DNA of 64,000 nt from Bidens hawaiensis (GCA_021521415.1 JAIQDT010003825.1:124001-188000), one strand, 5' to 3'; counted from the stretch's first letter, positions 1 to 11,037 are shown. Program-made: numbers and translations. The notes: generated from the sequence alone by a model not told the origin.

Positions 1-41
1 TTTGGCTCGAACACATACATCGGTTGTTCTTGCTCTGCCAT
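1..41 (-). CDS. 5' end of a protein-coding gene leaving the window (partial)
   Basis: The minus strand starts ATG at 41-39 and reads MAEQEQPMYVFEP before the window ends. The start is supported by its surroundings: a strong 3' splice acceptor (pyrimidine/AT-rich tract ending in CAG) lies 2 nt upstream, a matching donor (CG|GTAAGC) lies at 268/267, and a TATA box lies at 413-422. This looks like a normal plant gene with an intron in the 5' leader. No primer-binding site is seen upstream, which argues against a retrotransposon gag. Only 13 residues are visible, so no family can be named. Confidence 0.55.
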   Translation of the reverse strand, partial: MAEQEQPMYVFEP

Positions 42-43
42 AT

Positions 44-267
44 CTGAATTACATAAACAAACATATTCAAAGTGAAATTAGTCATAAAGTTTAGTACTTT
101 AGATAATTTCAAGTTATAAGAATGAAGAAGATAGGGAGAAATCTTCAAGAACCTGTTCTTCGACAAATTTATAACCTAAACACATAAACAGAGTGTCAGT
201 AATCAAATACAAAATCACAGCCCATTGTAGTCTAATCAAGATCAGAAAACATATTATTAATGCTTAC
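44..267 (-). other. Predicted 5'-UTR intron of the left-edge gene
   Basis: On the minus strand the donor CG|GTAAGC sits at 268/267 and the acceptor TTCAG at 46-44, two bases before the ATG. The 224-nt interval is T-rich as plant introns are. The leader exon would run from about 385 to 268. This is seen in sequence only; no transcript evidence is available. Confidence 0.5.
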
Positions 268-412
268 CGAGTCGGAATTAGGGGCTGATAAAAATTAGGG
301 TTAGGATCGACTTAGAATTTAGGAAGTCGGAGAGGTTTCTTTGAGTGTAAGTATTTTGCAGTTGAAGGAGAGGGAGAGAGGGAAATAATGTTGAAAAATT
401 TGCCTAACTCCC

Positions 413-422
413 TCTTATATAC
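413..422 (-). promoter_or_regulatory. TATA box of the left-edge gene
   Basis: The minus strand reads GGTATATAAG, a canonical plant TATA box, about 150 bp upstream of the predicted leader intron. The leader downstream is purine/pyrimidine-rich (GA/CT-rich at 360-385), as is common at plant transcription starts. Confidence 0.5.
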
Positions 423-539
423 CTTTTTGAAAGTGGGTTTTAAATGCTTTTTGTCATTTGTGAATTATTAGCTGTCAACCAGTAACATTATCCACTTGGT
501 ATATTAAAAACATTTAATTTCATTTAAGTTTATAAGACC

Positions 540-1640
540 TTACTTGAAAGATTACTATATCCAAATTCTACTCGGTATACTTCCACATACAAACCTTACT
601 CAGTCAAATTTTGCTTGAAAATTTTTCATTTTTGAATATACAAAGTTTGCCCGAATTCGTCTATATATCAACCTTGCTTGATCAAGTAAATTAATTTAAA
701 GTTAAGACAATAATGAAGAAAGCTTACCCGAAATACTCGATTTCTTGAGAAATTAATCACAAGGCATATAATCAAGTATAATTATCAAATAAACATCCTT
801 TCTAAGAATCAATTAAGATCCCCACATAGATTTCTCAATTTCAAATTAAAACTTATCTAGCACAAACCCTCATAATAATCATAATCAATTAACATAATCA
901 ATCAACACATTCATTCTCAAGTATGCTTGAAAACATAGTGTGCTCGAGCAATCTTTCTGGAGAATAGTGTGCCCGAACAACAATCTTATTCAAAGTATAC
1001 CCGAATAACCTTCTTATAATACAAAGTGTGCTCGGAAAGAAATTCTAGCAGACAGTGTACTCGGAAAGTTAAGTTTTTGAAATTACCAAGTATATTGAAG
1101 GAACACAAGTGTGCCCGAAATATAAACTGCGCTCGGAAAACAAGGTTTGCCCGAAAACACTTGTAATTTCAAAGAAATCATACACATATCACAGAGTATG
1201 CTCGGAATGAAATTAAACACTAAAACATTTAAGTGTGCTATAGTCTAAAATTTCATAGAGCTTGCCCGAAAATCCTATGTTAGCACTAAGCTTGCTAGGA
1301 TAAACACATTCAATCATCAGGTATGCCGAACATCAATCTTATTCAAAGTATACCCGAAATAAAAAATGACAGACTTAAACAGTAACATCTAAGCGTGCCC
1401 AGAAAGATTAACAAACCTTTCCTAACAACGTATTCACACAAATTACAAAGCTTACACGGTGTACTAACTTAAGTTCTCAGAGTTTGCTTGGAATCATAAT
1501 CAGCAAATAACATGCATAGCTTGCCCGAAACAAGAATTACTTGTTAAAAGCCAATTATAACAACACAAAATCATCTCAAGACTTCAAGCCTGCTCGAGAG
1601 ATGAGTACAACAGTGTACTCTACCCGGTAAGTGTAAACAC
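540..1640. repeat. Region of dispersed GCCCGAA / GCTCGGA short motifs
   Basis: No reading frame is seen. The stretch is AT-rich but is punctuated every 30-80 bp by short motifs such as TGCCCGAA, TGCTCGGA and TACCCGA. Similar motifs reappear at 12240-12850 inside the Athila LTR, so this may be LTR-derived sequence. It grades into the tandem array at 1640-2190. Confidence 0.45.
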
Positions 1641-2190
1641 TTCAAAGCATGCCCGAAAATCATAAAGTTAGTCAAAAATGACTAAGCTTACTCGAAAAGG
1701 TTGAAAACTGTCAAACCTTACCCGAAATAACGTATTCACACATAAACAAGTCAAAAGTGACTAAGCTTACTCGGAAAGGTTGACAATTATCAAACCTTAC
1801 CCGAAACAACGTATTCACACATAAACAAGTCAAAAATGACTAAGCTTACTCGGAAAGGTTGACAATTATCAAACCTTACCCGAAACAACGTATTCATACA
1901 TAAACAAGTCAAAAAATGACTAAGCTTACTCGGAAAGATGGACAATTATCAAACCTTACCCGAAACAACGTATTCACACATAAACAAGTCAAAAAATGAC
2001 TAAGCTTACTCGGAAAGGTTGATAATTATCAAACCTTACCCGAAACAACATATTCACACATAATCAACTGTTTTGTACTCGGAAAGGTTGTAAATCATTA
2101 AACCTTACCCGAAAATACATATTCAAACAGTTTGTGCTCGGGAAGGTTATAAAGCATTAAACCTTACCCGATCTTACATATTCAACCTTT
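1640..2190. repeat. Tandem array of about 80-bp hairpin-forming units
   Basis: ACCTTACCCGAAA recurs with spacings of about 79, 79, 80, 80, 69 and 59 bp (at 1721, 1800, 1879, 1959, 2039, 2108, 2167). Every unit holds an inverted repeat: TCGG-A-AAGGTT facing AACCTT-A-CCCGA around a central near-palindrome. In the unit at 2010-2043 the centre GATAATTATC is a perfect palindrome, so almost the whole 34 nt can fold. The last units are shortened. Confidence 0.85.
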
Positions 2191-4000
2191 TTAGGCAAAA
2201 TGCAACACTTTTGACTTAATCCACTTTGTCAAAATATATTTTTCATTTCAGATCATAGTTTAAGAGCAAATGGTGCATTTAGAGATCAAATTTTAGTTAT
2301 ATTTCTTTTCAAAACAATTTCTTCCTTTTACTGAAAAGATCTCAAGAATGGGATCATATTGACTAAATAGCTATCTCAATACTTCACTATTAGCATTATT
2401 ATGACAACTTAGATAGGTTAACAGCAGGTATAAACTTAGCATGAATTTCATCTCTTTGGTGATATGATTTAGGTTCATTTAAAGCATAATGAATTAATGG
2501 TCAACACTGTGCAATGATGCCTCATATCTCTTCTCAAAGCTTATTTGGCTTTCCCCAGATCACCCTAATTTGACTCCAACCTCCTGTATTTGGTCAAAAA
2601 TAGTTTTTGTATGACAGAACTTATTGTATTTTTGTATTTTTTAGATTCAAACATATATAGAGGTTGAACGTTGGACTTACAGTTAGAAACATGCCTTTCA
2701 TTCAAGATGAGACAGATTTTGTCAACATCTTTGTAGTTCTTGTAGTAACCCTCTTGTTTGATAAAATATTTAAAACACTTATCAACTTTTGGTTGATTTA
2801 TTCATTCTTCCTCTTGTTTTTGATATTTTCTCAAATTTTCTTAAAGTATGTTGCTTGTCATATTAAAAGATGTTTCATTTTTGGTTGACCAAATAACAAC
2901 AGGCTCGTGTATGACTGGGTAATCACTTTTCTGCCATATCATTCGGAGAGATTTATCTTGGGACATGCAAAACAACTATGCATCTCCACATAAAGATTAG
3001 TATATTCATTATGTTTATATCACCTTATATTTTACATCACCATGGGAAAGCAACCATGCATGTTAATGACTATACTAAGGTCTTTTTAGCCTAATAATTC
3101 CATATGATCAGCTAAGTAGTCAATGTACTATCATTTCCCAAAAATACAGTTTAATATTCAATCACCCCAATATCTCTTCATTGTCAGGTTAATGGCTATC
3201 CTGTTTGACCAAAAGTGGTCAAAAAGACCAAACATACATGTGAATATATGTCCTTTCAAAGTCAGAGCTATTGACATAGTTTTAAGTGAAGGAATAAGAA
3301 ACAAGTCATAATTACTCCAAATGCATTCAGTTTTTAGGTCAATGGCTATCCTTTGAATCTATAGAGATTTAAGGACCAAACATACACAAGTGCATGTCCT
3401 TCCAACTGGGCAAATGACATAGTTTTCAGCGAAAACAACTACTTGAGTCTTTAAAAAAAATCCTTCTTTGAGCTTCTTGAAAGCTTGAACTGAAAAATAT
3501 TATCATATCTCTACACCATTAATCAACTTGCTCATGTTTTGATCAAAATAAAGTATTTATGCAAAATTCATTATAAAATTCATTAAATCACTTGATTTTG
3601 ACTTAAAACACACTTTGACATAAACAGTTGAATCAAATAATCAAATCTAATCATTCTTAACATCATCAAGAAAACAGACTGTACTAACATTCAATGTCTA
3701 TCCTATCTTAACAACATCAGAAGATCAGATGAAGCACATATTCAAGTAACCATAAACATGTAATTACTTATGACATCAGATAAGTATTTAATTTCACCCA
3801 AACAGATCAAACTACTTATCATAACATCAGATTAGTTAACATGATAGTCAAGAATTGTCATCAATTTCAAAGAAATTGCACTGATATTTACTTAAGCACC
3901 TATCAGTTAACTTCAAAACAGTGACATATTCAAGACATATTCAATCAACATTCAGTTGAAACATATTCAAAACATATGCAAAACATATTCAATCAACATT
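2191..4000. other. No gene recognised
   Basis: AT-rich non-coding sequence; only short chance frames are present. It lies 3' of the copia pol fragment on that element's strand, so part may be copia 3' sequence or a decayed LTR, but I see no clear LTR ends, PBS or PPT. Confidence 0.4.
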
Positions 4001-4205
4001 CAGTTGAAACATATTCAGAACATATTCAATCATATTCAAAACATATTCAATCAACATTCAGTTGAAACATATTCAGAACATATTCAGTAACGTATTCAGT
4101 AACATATTCAGTAACATATTCAGTAACATACTCAGCAACATATTCAGTAACATATTCAGCAACATGTTCAGTAACATATTCAGTAACATATTCAGCAACA
4201 TACTT
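4000..4205. repeat. 12-bp tandem repeats (ACATATTCAGTA type)
   Basis: About fifteen near-perfect copies of a 12-bp unit, ACATATTCAGTA or ACATATTCAGCA, follow longer variants from about 3955. It is a simple minisatellite just downstream (on the minus strand) of the copia pol fragment. Confidence 0.8.
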
Positions 4206-4287
4206 TAACAAAACATTCTACATGTGTGACCTCTTCTAAACTCTTCAGTTAGCACATAGAGGTACACAACCAAGCACACATCCTTAA

Positions 4288-5343
4288 TCAGATTTCATCA
4301 GTGGTGATCATCCCCAGGGCTTTCAAAAGAAAGTTGAACCTGGTTCTGTCAAGTGGTTTGGTGAATGAGTCAGCCAAGTTATCACTTGTATCAACTCTTT
4401 TCATTTCAATCAGACCTTTTTCACTGCAATCTCTGATGAAGTGATGTCTGACTTCAATGTGCTTAGTCTTAAAATGTTGCACAGGATTCTTGACAGTAAA
4501 ATATGCAGCAGTATTATCAATCAGAATAGGGGTGTTTAGAAAATTCAAACCATAATCCAGCATCTATTTTTGAATCCAGAGAACTTGTGCACTGCAGGCA
4601 GATGCAGCAACATATTCAGCTTCTGCAGTGGAGATTGATACTGTAGTCTGTTTTTTGCATTGCCATGACACTAGCCTTTCACCCAAAAACTGGCATCCCC
4701 CTGATGTTGACTTTCTGCTCATGTTACACCCATCATAATCACTGTCTGTATAAGCAAGCAGATCCAAGGTTTGATTCTTAGGATACCAAATTCCTAAATC
4801 TGGTCTTCCCTTCAAATATCTGATTATTCTTTTCACAGCATTCATGTGGGAGACTTTTGGATTTGACTGGAACCTTGCACATACACACACAGCAAACATG
4901 ATATCTGGTCTTGTTGCAGTCAGATACATCAGAGATCCAATCTTGGTTCTGTATTCATGTTCATCTACTGACTCCCCCTTTTCATCAGCTATCATCTTTT
5001 CTTTGGTGTCCATTGGAGTTGAAGCAGTCTTGTAATCATGACAGTTGAACTTGTTCAAAATGTCCTGCACATATTTAGTTTGGTGAATGAAGATCCCTTC
5101 AGCCTTTTGTAGAACTTGCAGTCCCAGAAAGAAGTTCATTTCACCCATGGAACTCATGCTATACTTGGATTTCATCACCCCTTCAAACTCCAAACACATA
5201 ATTTCATTTGTAGATCCAAAGATGATATCATCAACATAGACTTGTAAAAACAACAAATCTGACCCCTTGTTAAACTCAACAAAAACACAAAAATATGTAT
5301 TGCTTTTGTTAAAATCATAGAAAAACACAAAAAGATTGTTCAA
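4288..5343 (-). pseudogene. Ty1/copia pol fragment: RT end and RNase H (SIRE-like)
   Basis: The C-terminal part of a copia polyprotein. It starts just before the RT active-site motif YVDDIIFGST, continues with the RT thumb, and then RNase H: AYTDSDYDGC (first Asp), STAEAEY (Glu) and LIDNTAAYF (Asp), ending FTKPLDRTRFNFLLKALGM. An in-frame TAG at 4564-4566, between QVLWIQK and MLDYGLNF, breaks RNase H. Integrase, gag and both recognisable LTRs are missing. At 5343 the frame ends abruptly against a plus-strand element of another kind. The residues around YVDD and the KPLD tail resemble the SIRE/Maximus lineage; this is inference from motif memory. Confidence 0.9.
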
Positions 5344-5451
5344 TTTTTAAACTGTTCGGATATTTCTTTGTACATACATTCTTTAAAATTGTTTTCAAAA
5401 ATACCAAAAATATTTTACTCTTTCTTTACATATTATTTAAATAATAATAAT

Positions 5452-6876
5452 ATGATTCTTCAATTGACTTGCAAAGATGATGCTTTGAAGAAGATCAAGA
5501 ATAATAAGGAAGATCCTGATGATGATGAGTTTGGTGCTGGTGGTGAGACTAAACAAGCTCAAGACCCTGCTTTTGGTGTGGGTACGAGTTCTGTTTACGA
5601 TTCAGAGAAACAGATTGTTGTGTATATTGATTATTCGGCTGCTAAACCAATTGAGATGATTGAAGCCGACATGGTAATATATATGGATGGAACGGGAGTA
5701 ATTAGAAGCATGGTGAACAAGGATGAGATAGAGTTGGGTGAGTTTGTCGACAGGTCTCTGACACGAGAGCAGATTTCCATACTGCTTGAGTTGAATGACG
5801 AACAGTTGACCGTGTTAGAAACAGAACCTGATGTCGAAGTGGTGAATGAGGAAGGTATAGAGGATGATCTGTCTAGTCAAATGAATACAGATTTTATTTA
5901 CGAATATGAGGATGTTGAGATGGAAGACGTCACTGCTGAGGAGTATCCTGACTTGTATCAACACACGAACGTTGATCAAGGTGCTCCGGCATTTAATGAA
6001 CAGACTTTTAAAGAAGCTGAGGATGATTTGGAGAAGATGTTTAAAGGAAAGAAAGTTGTGGATACTCGTTTTGACTCAATTGTGAACCCAACTGATGCTT
6101 ATATTGCTAAATGGTTCAGTCATAAAGCTGCGGTTAAAATTATCAAGGGGTATCGATTTGTTGATCAAGAACGGAAAGACACAGCAGCTGCATGGGTCAA
6201 AGAGAATCAAGTAACTACCTTCAAGACTGTACCCAAGGTTCATGGTGACATTGTTTCATGGCTATACGATTCCGAGCTTAAGGTGTGTATAGTCAAGTGG
6301 GAGAAAGGAATCCAGTACTACGAGAGGATAATGGATGTTCTTACACTACCGCGTTGGGATGTTCGTACCCTCGCGAGGCGTCCATTTATCAATCGTGGTG
6401 GCATCCAGACAGCTGAGTGGTTTCATCAACACTTGCTGTTCGAAGTTAATCATGGGTTCATGTTCTTCAAGCCCCAGGTCCCGAGACGTAAACTCATTAA
6501 TGAGATTGATCCAAAGACTGGGTGGAAGAATCCTATTGTTAAAGTAAAACAGCCGAAGACGATGAAGAGAGTGCCGGTGAAGACGATACCCCAACAAATG
6601 CATCTCTCTTTCAACCGATGGTACTATGACAATCGTAAGGGTGAGGCCGTCATTGTTCTTGGTCAAGGACTGGCGACTGAACTGATCAAGATAATCGACC
6701 CGATGTGGTTGGTTAATTTATCTGAAACAGACAATGATGTGCTACACAGGAAGCAGATTCTGATCGAGCGCCGTGAAGATTACGACCTGGCTATGCAATT
6801 CCAACGCGTTATGCGTGTCTGTCATGAAAATGGAATTCATATTTGCAAAGACTGGAGGTCTAAGCGCTTCAAGTAA
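5452..6876 (+). CDS. Uncharacterised ORF just 5' of a plus-strand 3' LTR
   Basis: An uninterrupted frame of 474 codons from the ATG at 5452; the frame is open upstream to 5368, but that part is AT-rich low complexity. I do not recognise the family. The N-terminal third is strongly acidic (EDPDDDEFG, then a stretch dense in D and E to about residue 170). The C-terminal two thirds is basic and rich in W, K and R. There is no membrane helix or signal peptide, no zinc knuckle, and no RT, protease or integrase motif. It ends 20 bp before a polypurine tract and LTR, so it is the last ORF of an LTR element whose 5' part is lost at about 5344, where copia sequence in the opposite orientation begins. 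It may be an extra ORF of a copia-type element or a captured gene; it is not an obvious envelope. Confidence 0.6.
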   Translation: MILQLTCKDDALKKIKNNKEDPDDDEFGAGGETKQAQDPAFGVGTSSVYDSEKQIVVYIDYSAAKPIEMIEADMVIYMDGTGVIRSMVNKDEIELGEFVDRSLTREQISILLELNDEQLTVLETEPDVEVVNEEGIEDDLSSQMNTDFIYEYEDVEMEDVTAEEYPDLYQHTNVDQGAPAFNEQTFKEAEDDLEKMFKGKKVVDTRFDSIVNPTDAYIAKWFSHKAAVKIIKGYRFVDQERKDTAAAWVKENQVTTFKTVPKVHGDIVSWLYDSELKVCIVKWEKGIQYYERIMDVLTLPRWDVRTLARRPFINRGGIQTAEWFHQHLLFEVNHGFMFFKPQVPRRKLINEIDPKTGWKNPIVKVKQPKTMKRVPVKTIPQQMHLSFNRWYYDNRKGEAVIVLGQGLATELIKIIDPMWLVNLSETDNDVLHRKQILIERREDYDLAMQFQRVMRVCHENGIHICKDWRSKRFK

Positions 6877-6896
6877 CTTAAAGACAAAAAGCTCAA

Positions 6897-6906
6897 GACG
6901 AGGGGG
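6897..6906 (+). other. Polypurine tract
   Basis: GACGAGGGGG lies directly before a TG that opens an LTR, 20 bp after the stop codon of the upstream ORF. This is the expected position for the plus-strand primer of reverse transcription. Confidence 0.7.
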
Positions 6907-7453
6907 TGTCTGTTAGTACACGGTTTTGCGTCTTGAGTCTTTGTAATTTATCGTTAACATATTTGTGGTTTAATTAATGTAATAATTATTATTTCATGTA
7001 ATTCATTAATGTATAAGGCTAGTTCGCTAAGGATGTTTAGCAAAATAGACTTTAAGTTAAATCGCCTCTGATTCGTTAGGGGATGTTAACGAATCAGAGG
7101 ATGTTTCGCCTATTTAATGTATGTAAGGAAGTATGTTCTGGTTCGCTAGGGGATGTTAGCGAACCAGACCTGTCTTCTATATATAGTGAACACTGTTCAC
7201 TTGTTATTTAAGTTTTGAGAGTTTAATTAACGAATTGCTGTCCAAATCCTCTCTCGATCTTCAATTTTAATATTATACAACTACTATTATAAACATATTG
7301 ATTATATATATACACATATAACACTGAATCGAAGTTAATTATGAGCTAGATCTATTAGTTAAGGTATTAATCGATTACGAACAGATCTGAGATCTGTTAT
7401 TGTTATTGTTATTATATTGATACGATTTCGGGATCCAAGATCGGGGCATTACA
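6907..7453 (+). mobile_element. 3' LTR of a plus-strand retroelement inserted in Athila RT
   Basis: It begins TGTCTGTTAG after the polypurine tract and ends GGGGCATTACA. A TATA-like CTATATATAG lies at about 7172. The right boundary is sharp: from 7454 the minus strand reads Athila reverse transcriptase, so the element inserted into that gene. The matching 5' LTR is not in the window. The start could instead be TGTTAG at 6911. Three hairpins occur inside (listed separately). Confidence 0.7.
7019..7168. repeat. Three hairpins sharing the loop GGATGT in the LTR
   Basis: 7065-7100: two perfect 14-bp arms (CCTCTGATTCGTTA and its complement) around the 8-nt loop GGGGATGT. 7137-7168: perfect 12-bp arms (TCTGGTTCGCTA and its complement) around the identical loop GGGGATGT. 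7019-7048: 11-bp arms with two mismatches around AGGATGTT. All lie upstream of the TATA box, in the promoter part of the LTR. Confidence 0.9.
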
Positions 7454-8176
7454 CAAACAAAAAGGCAATCGCCTAAATACGAAAGTGTCGTATGGACACG
7501 TGAAAGTGGCCTTATGTTGGTCATCGGGTTGAATAGAAATTTGATTGTACCCTAAATAACCATATAAAAAGCAATAAAATTTCTGACCTGATAATTTTTA
7601 GATGATTTGGTCAATGAATGGTAGAGGGAAGTGATCTTTTGAAGTCGTGACATTCAACTTCCAGTAGTCAACACAAATTCGCCACCTGGTTATCAGCCGG
7701 GTGGCAATATCTTCACCATTTTCATTACGGGTTATCTGAATACCCGCATTCTTCTAAGCCGTTTGCATTGGATTCACTCACATACTATCATAAATTGGAA
7801 AAATAATTTCCGCGTCCAACCATTTCAAGACCTCTTTCTTCACCACTTCCCACATGTTCGGATTTAAACGTATTTGTGCATTATGTGCGAGTTTCACCTC
7901 AGGATCCGTGATAATTTTATATATCATAATAAACGGACTAATTCCCCTCATGTCCGCAATCGTCCACCCAAGTGTTTCCTTATGTTCTTTCAACACTTCC
8001 ATCAATGCCCTTTCTGGATCTTGTTCTAAATTTGAGGCGATGATGGCGGGCAACGTATCATTTCTTCTCAAAAACACATATTTGAGGCGTTTTGGGAGTA
8101 CCTTCAACTCAACCACCGGAGGACTCTCAAGTGAAGGTATCAATTTGGATTCAATAGTGTTTGGTAGTTTCTCCAC
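7454..8176 (-). pseudogene. Athila pol: start of reverse transcriptase, cut by an LTR
   Basis: The frame 8176-7778 gives the linker before RT (LGWTIADMRGISPF, LKWLDAEIIFPI). After several stops and frameshifts the minus strand continues with ENGEDIATR, RICVDYWKLN, HFPLPFIDQ, YNQISIQPDDQHKATFTCPY and FRRLPF, the N-terminal half of an Athila-clade Ty3 RT. The YVDD/FVDD motif, RNase H and integrase are absent because the LTR at 6907-7453 interrupts the gene at 7454. Known for the family: Athila encodes gag-pol with tRNA-Asp-type priming, which agrees with the PBS at 11491-11509. Confidence 0.85.
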
Positions 8177-8573
8177 CTGTTGAGACCATGGTGGTTTCCC
8201 AATACTTGTGGCATAAACGTCAACTACTCTTTCCTCTTCCTCTGACTAATGTGAATGCTCTATTGCTGACCTGCAACAAATAAAACACTCCTCTATGGCA
8301 TCTCATTTTTATGAGGATTCAACACGTTAATGATTTCAGATTTGAAGCATTCATCACTCACCAGATGGTTAGAAACGTTTGAGAAAACATTTCGCCGAAG
8401 ATTTTTATTCCCTAACGCCATGTCAACTACCCCAGTTCTACAGTTTATTTAAGCATTTTCGGTTGCCAAAAAGGGCCTACTGAGAATCATGTTTGGTTGC
8501 CATTTCGGGTCAACTGTGACCTAACCTAGAACTAGAAAGTCGACCTGGTAGTAAAAATCCTAGATCATAACAA

Positions 8574-8891
8574 TCACATCCATAGATCCAATAAAGCCCT
8601 CGGCATTTTAAAATCACCCACTTGAATGGGTATTATTGGTGTTCCAAGAACGTGTAACTTGGGTGGAAGGATTCCCGTCAAAACCGAACTAACATTATCC
8701 GTTACATCAACCTGTTTTGGCATTTTGTGAGTTTGTTTCTGACTACACAAGTCCTTTAAATAATTAGCATAAGCAGGGACTTGTTTGATAGCATTAATGA
8801 GGGGTAAAATAATTTTTACTTGTTTAAATACCTCCCAAATTTCCTCCTGTTGTGGGCCCCTCTTTTTCAATGATGATGTTACGGGATTCAA
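8574..8891 (-). pseudogene. Athila gag-protease junction region
   Basis: The segment QQEEIWEVFKQVKIILPLIN, followed by VPAYANYLKDL and LPPKLHVLGTPIIPIQVGDF, matches the conserved stretch that leads into the Athila aspartic protease. The catalytic region itself is lost: the frame ends at RALLDLWM just where the active-site loop should begin, and 8180-8570 holds only frameshifted remnants. Confidence 0.75.
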
Positions 8892-9258
8892 AAATTCCCT
8901 AGGAAACAGTATGGTTTTACCCGTGGGACCAGTCTCCTTGGTGGTTGGTGTTTCTTTTTTCCTTTAGCTATTCGTTTAAATTTTTATTAATTGATTTTTT
9001 CATTTTATTTACTTGTTCGATTTCCACCTTATCATCACTGTTCCCATTTTCACCAAGGTGTTCCACCACTCCTTCAATGACGGTTGATGGTGGATTAACC
9101 CCGTTATCAAAAACCTTACCATGCCTATGGGTACTTACCTGGTTAATGTTGGTGTTTCTTTCCACTTGAAGACTGTTATTCTGATGGCTCGGGTACTTCA
9201 AAGCATCACTCAGTAGTTTCGATGGATTTCTCTTTAGACTTGTCGTTTCATCTACCAA

Positions 9259-11037
9259 TTAACTCACCTGTTTATCTTGAAGCTCCATCCTCTGATTCAA
9301 AGCCTTTCTCTGAATTTCTTGATCTTCCTTTATTTGCTTCAACAACTCCATCACATCCTTAATTGACTTTTTTTTATTACCCGAATAATTCCCTTGCCCT
9401 TGTTGATAACTCTTTTGATAACCCTTATTGAAGGCCCCAAAATCTCTCTGATTGTACACACTTTGACCATTGCCTAAATTGTTCCCTTAATGTTTCTGGT
9501 TTGACTAATGACCTTTCTTTTGAGAATTGCTCTGAGATTTTGGGTTCTTCTACGTGTTCGGGTTTCCATAACTAAAGTTTGGATGATTCCAGAGGCCCGG
9601 ATGATAAGTATTTGAACTCATATTATTATATTTCCTTTAACCCTGTACGTAATTGACATCCTCTTTCTCAGTTTCTTCATCTTGTGCAACCCCACAACTC
9701 GCAACTTCATGCCCTAACTCACCACAACCTTCACAAACCGGATATGTTTTTCCCGATTTCCCCGCTCATTGCACACCTGCATCCAAAAACCTATCTACCT
9801 TATTTTCCATCCTATCCATTTTGTTATATGAACCATGGCTTTCAACCATCTTTACTACCACTCTTATAGCCATCCTATTCGTCTATGCCTGTCTATTAAA
9901 ATTTTTCATCTCTTTCAAGATGCCCCAATCCACATTTTCATCATTTGTAAGAAAAAGATCCATTAGTTGTGGCTTGGAGATCTCGAACATCATTATTAGA
10001 GAGACTATCATGGAATTCCATCATATGGGGAAGTGCTCAACAACAGTTTAAATCCCTGAAATGTCTCATAGAAGGTTTCTCCTGTGCGTTGCTGAAAACT
10101 TTGAATGCCGTTCTGAGCCTCGGGGGTTCTCTGGGGCATATAATATTCATCCAAGAATTGTTGTGCTAAATCCCCCTAAACATAAATACTAGTTACATGC
10201 AAAGATAAAAACCACTGTTTTGCTGCAGCTTTCAAGCTAAACTTGAATACGACCATCTTCACTTGTTACGCGGTAAAATCCTGACTTGACATAAGTACAC
10301 AGATCGAGAAGGTTTCTCCTATGCGTTGCTGAAAAATCCGAATGGCGTTCCGAGCCTTGGAGGTTCTTTGTGGCGTATAATATTCATCCAAGAATTGTTG
10401 CGCCAAATCCCCCCCAAGTATAAATACTAGCTAAAGGCAAATATAAAAACCAATGTTATGCTGCATCTTTCTAGCTGAACTGGATTATGACAATCTTCAC
10501 TTCTTCCGCGGTAAAACCCTGACTTGATATAAGTACACAGATTGAGTTAAAATCATTCAAGTGTAGATATGGTTCTTCGGTAGCCTTTCCATGAAACACA
10601 GGTAACCCCGTTAAAATGCTCTGCCTCACCGAAAAAGTCATCCACTTCTAACCGGAATAATGATCGGTAGAGGGCTCGTGGCCATTTGAGGGATGAAGTG
10701 ACTTCGAACTCCCCTAACTGGTGGCGGGACATGCTCTTGGTACATCATCATCGAACTTATAATAAGGTGCCAATTGTTCACGGTTATGTTGGCATCTTGG
10801 TTCTCGATCTCTCTGATTTTCTGGATGATTCTGTCAAATTTCATCGTCCATCTTAACATTTTGCTGTTGATACTGACCCCCATATTCATCCCTAAATTCT
10901 TCCTCATCCACATAATCGAACCATGCATCATCCCCTCTATGCCAATTGTCCACGCGTATACGAGCTTGGTTAATCCCGGTTCTTTACTCTCTAAAATCAG
11001 CTTGACTTTGACAGGTTACTGGGGCGGATCTGATTGA
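9259..11037 (-). pseudogene. Athila gag, degenerate, with one CCHC zinc knuckle
   Basis: Fragments in all three minus frames make up a decayed capsid/nucleocapsid gene. The clearest mark is a CCHC knuckle encoded at 9694-9735 (C-EG-C-GELG-H-EVAS-C). A Gln/Asn/Gly-rich spacer (9459-9259, QRDFGAFNKGYQKSYQQG) and a charged helical stretch follow towards pol. Many stops exist, and an internal 237-bp duplication (10071-10544) disrupts the capsid part. The start codon could not be placed. The 300-500 bp up to the PBS at 11491 holds only leader-like sequence. Confidence 0.7.
10071..10544. repeat. 237-bp tandem duplication inside Athila gag
   Basis: The sequence from GAAGGTTTCTCCT at 10071 recurs at 10308 and runs to about 10544, with scattered substitutions (roughly 12-15 percent by eye). 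237 is a multiple of 3, so the duplication itself kept the frame; the two copies have since diverged. Confidence 0.85.

Noticed and set aside
5452..6876. Envelope gene of a Sirevirus-like element
   Set aside because: No signal peptide, no membrane helix, no glycoprotein-like features. Left as an unknown ORF.
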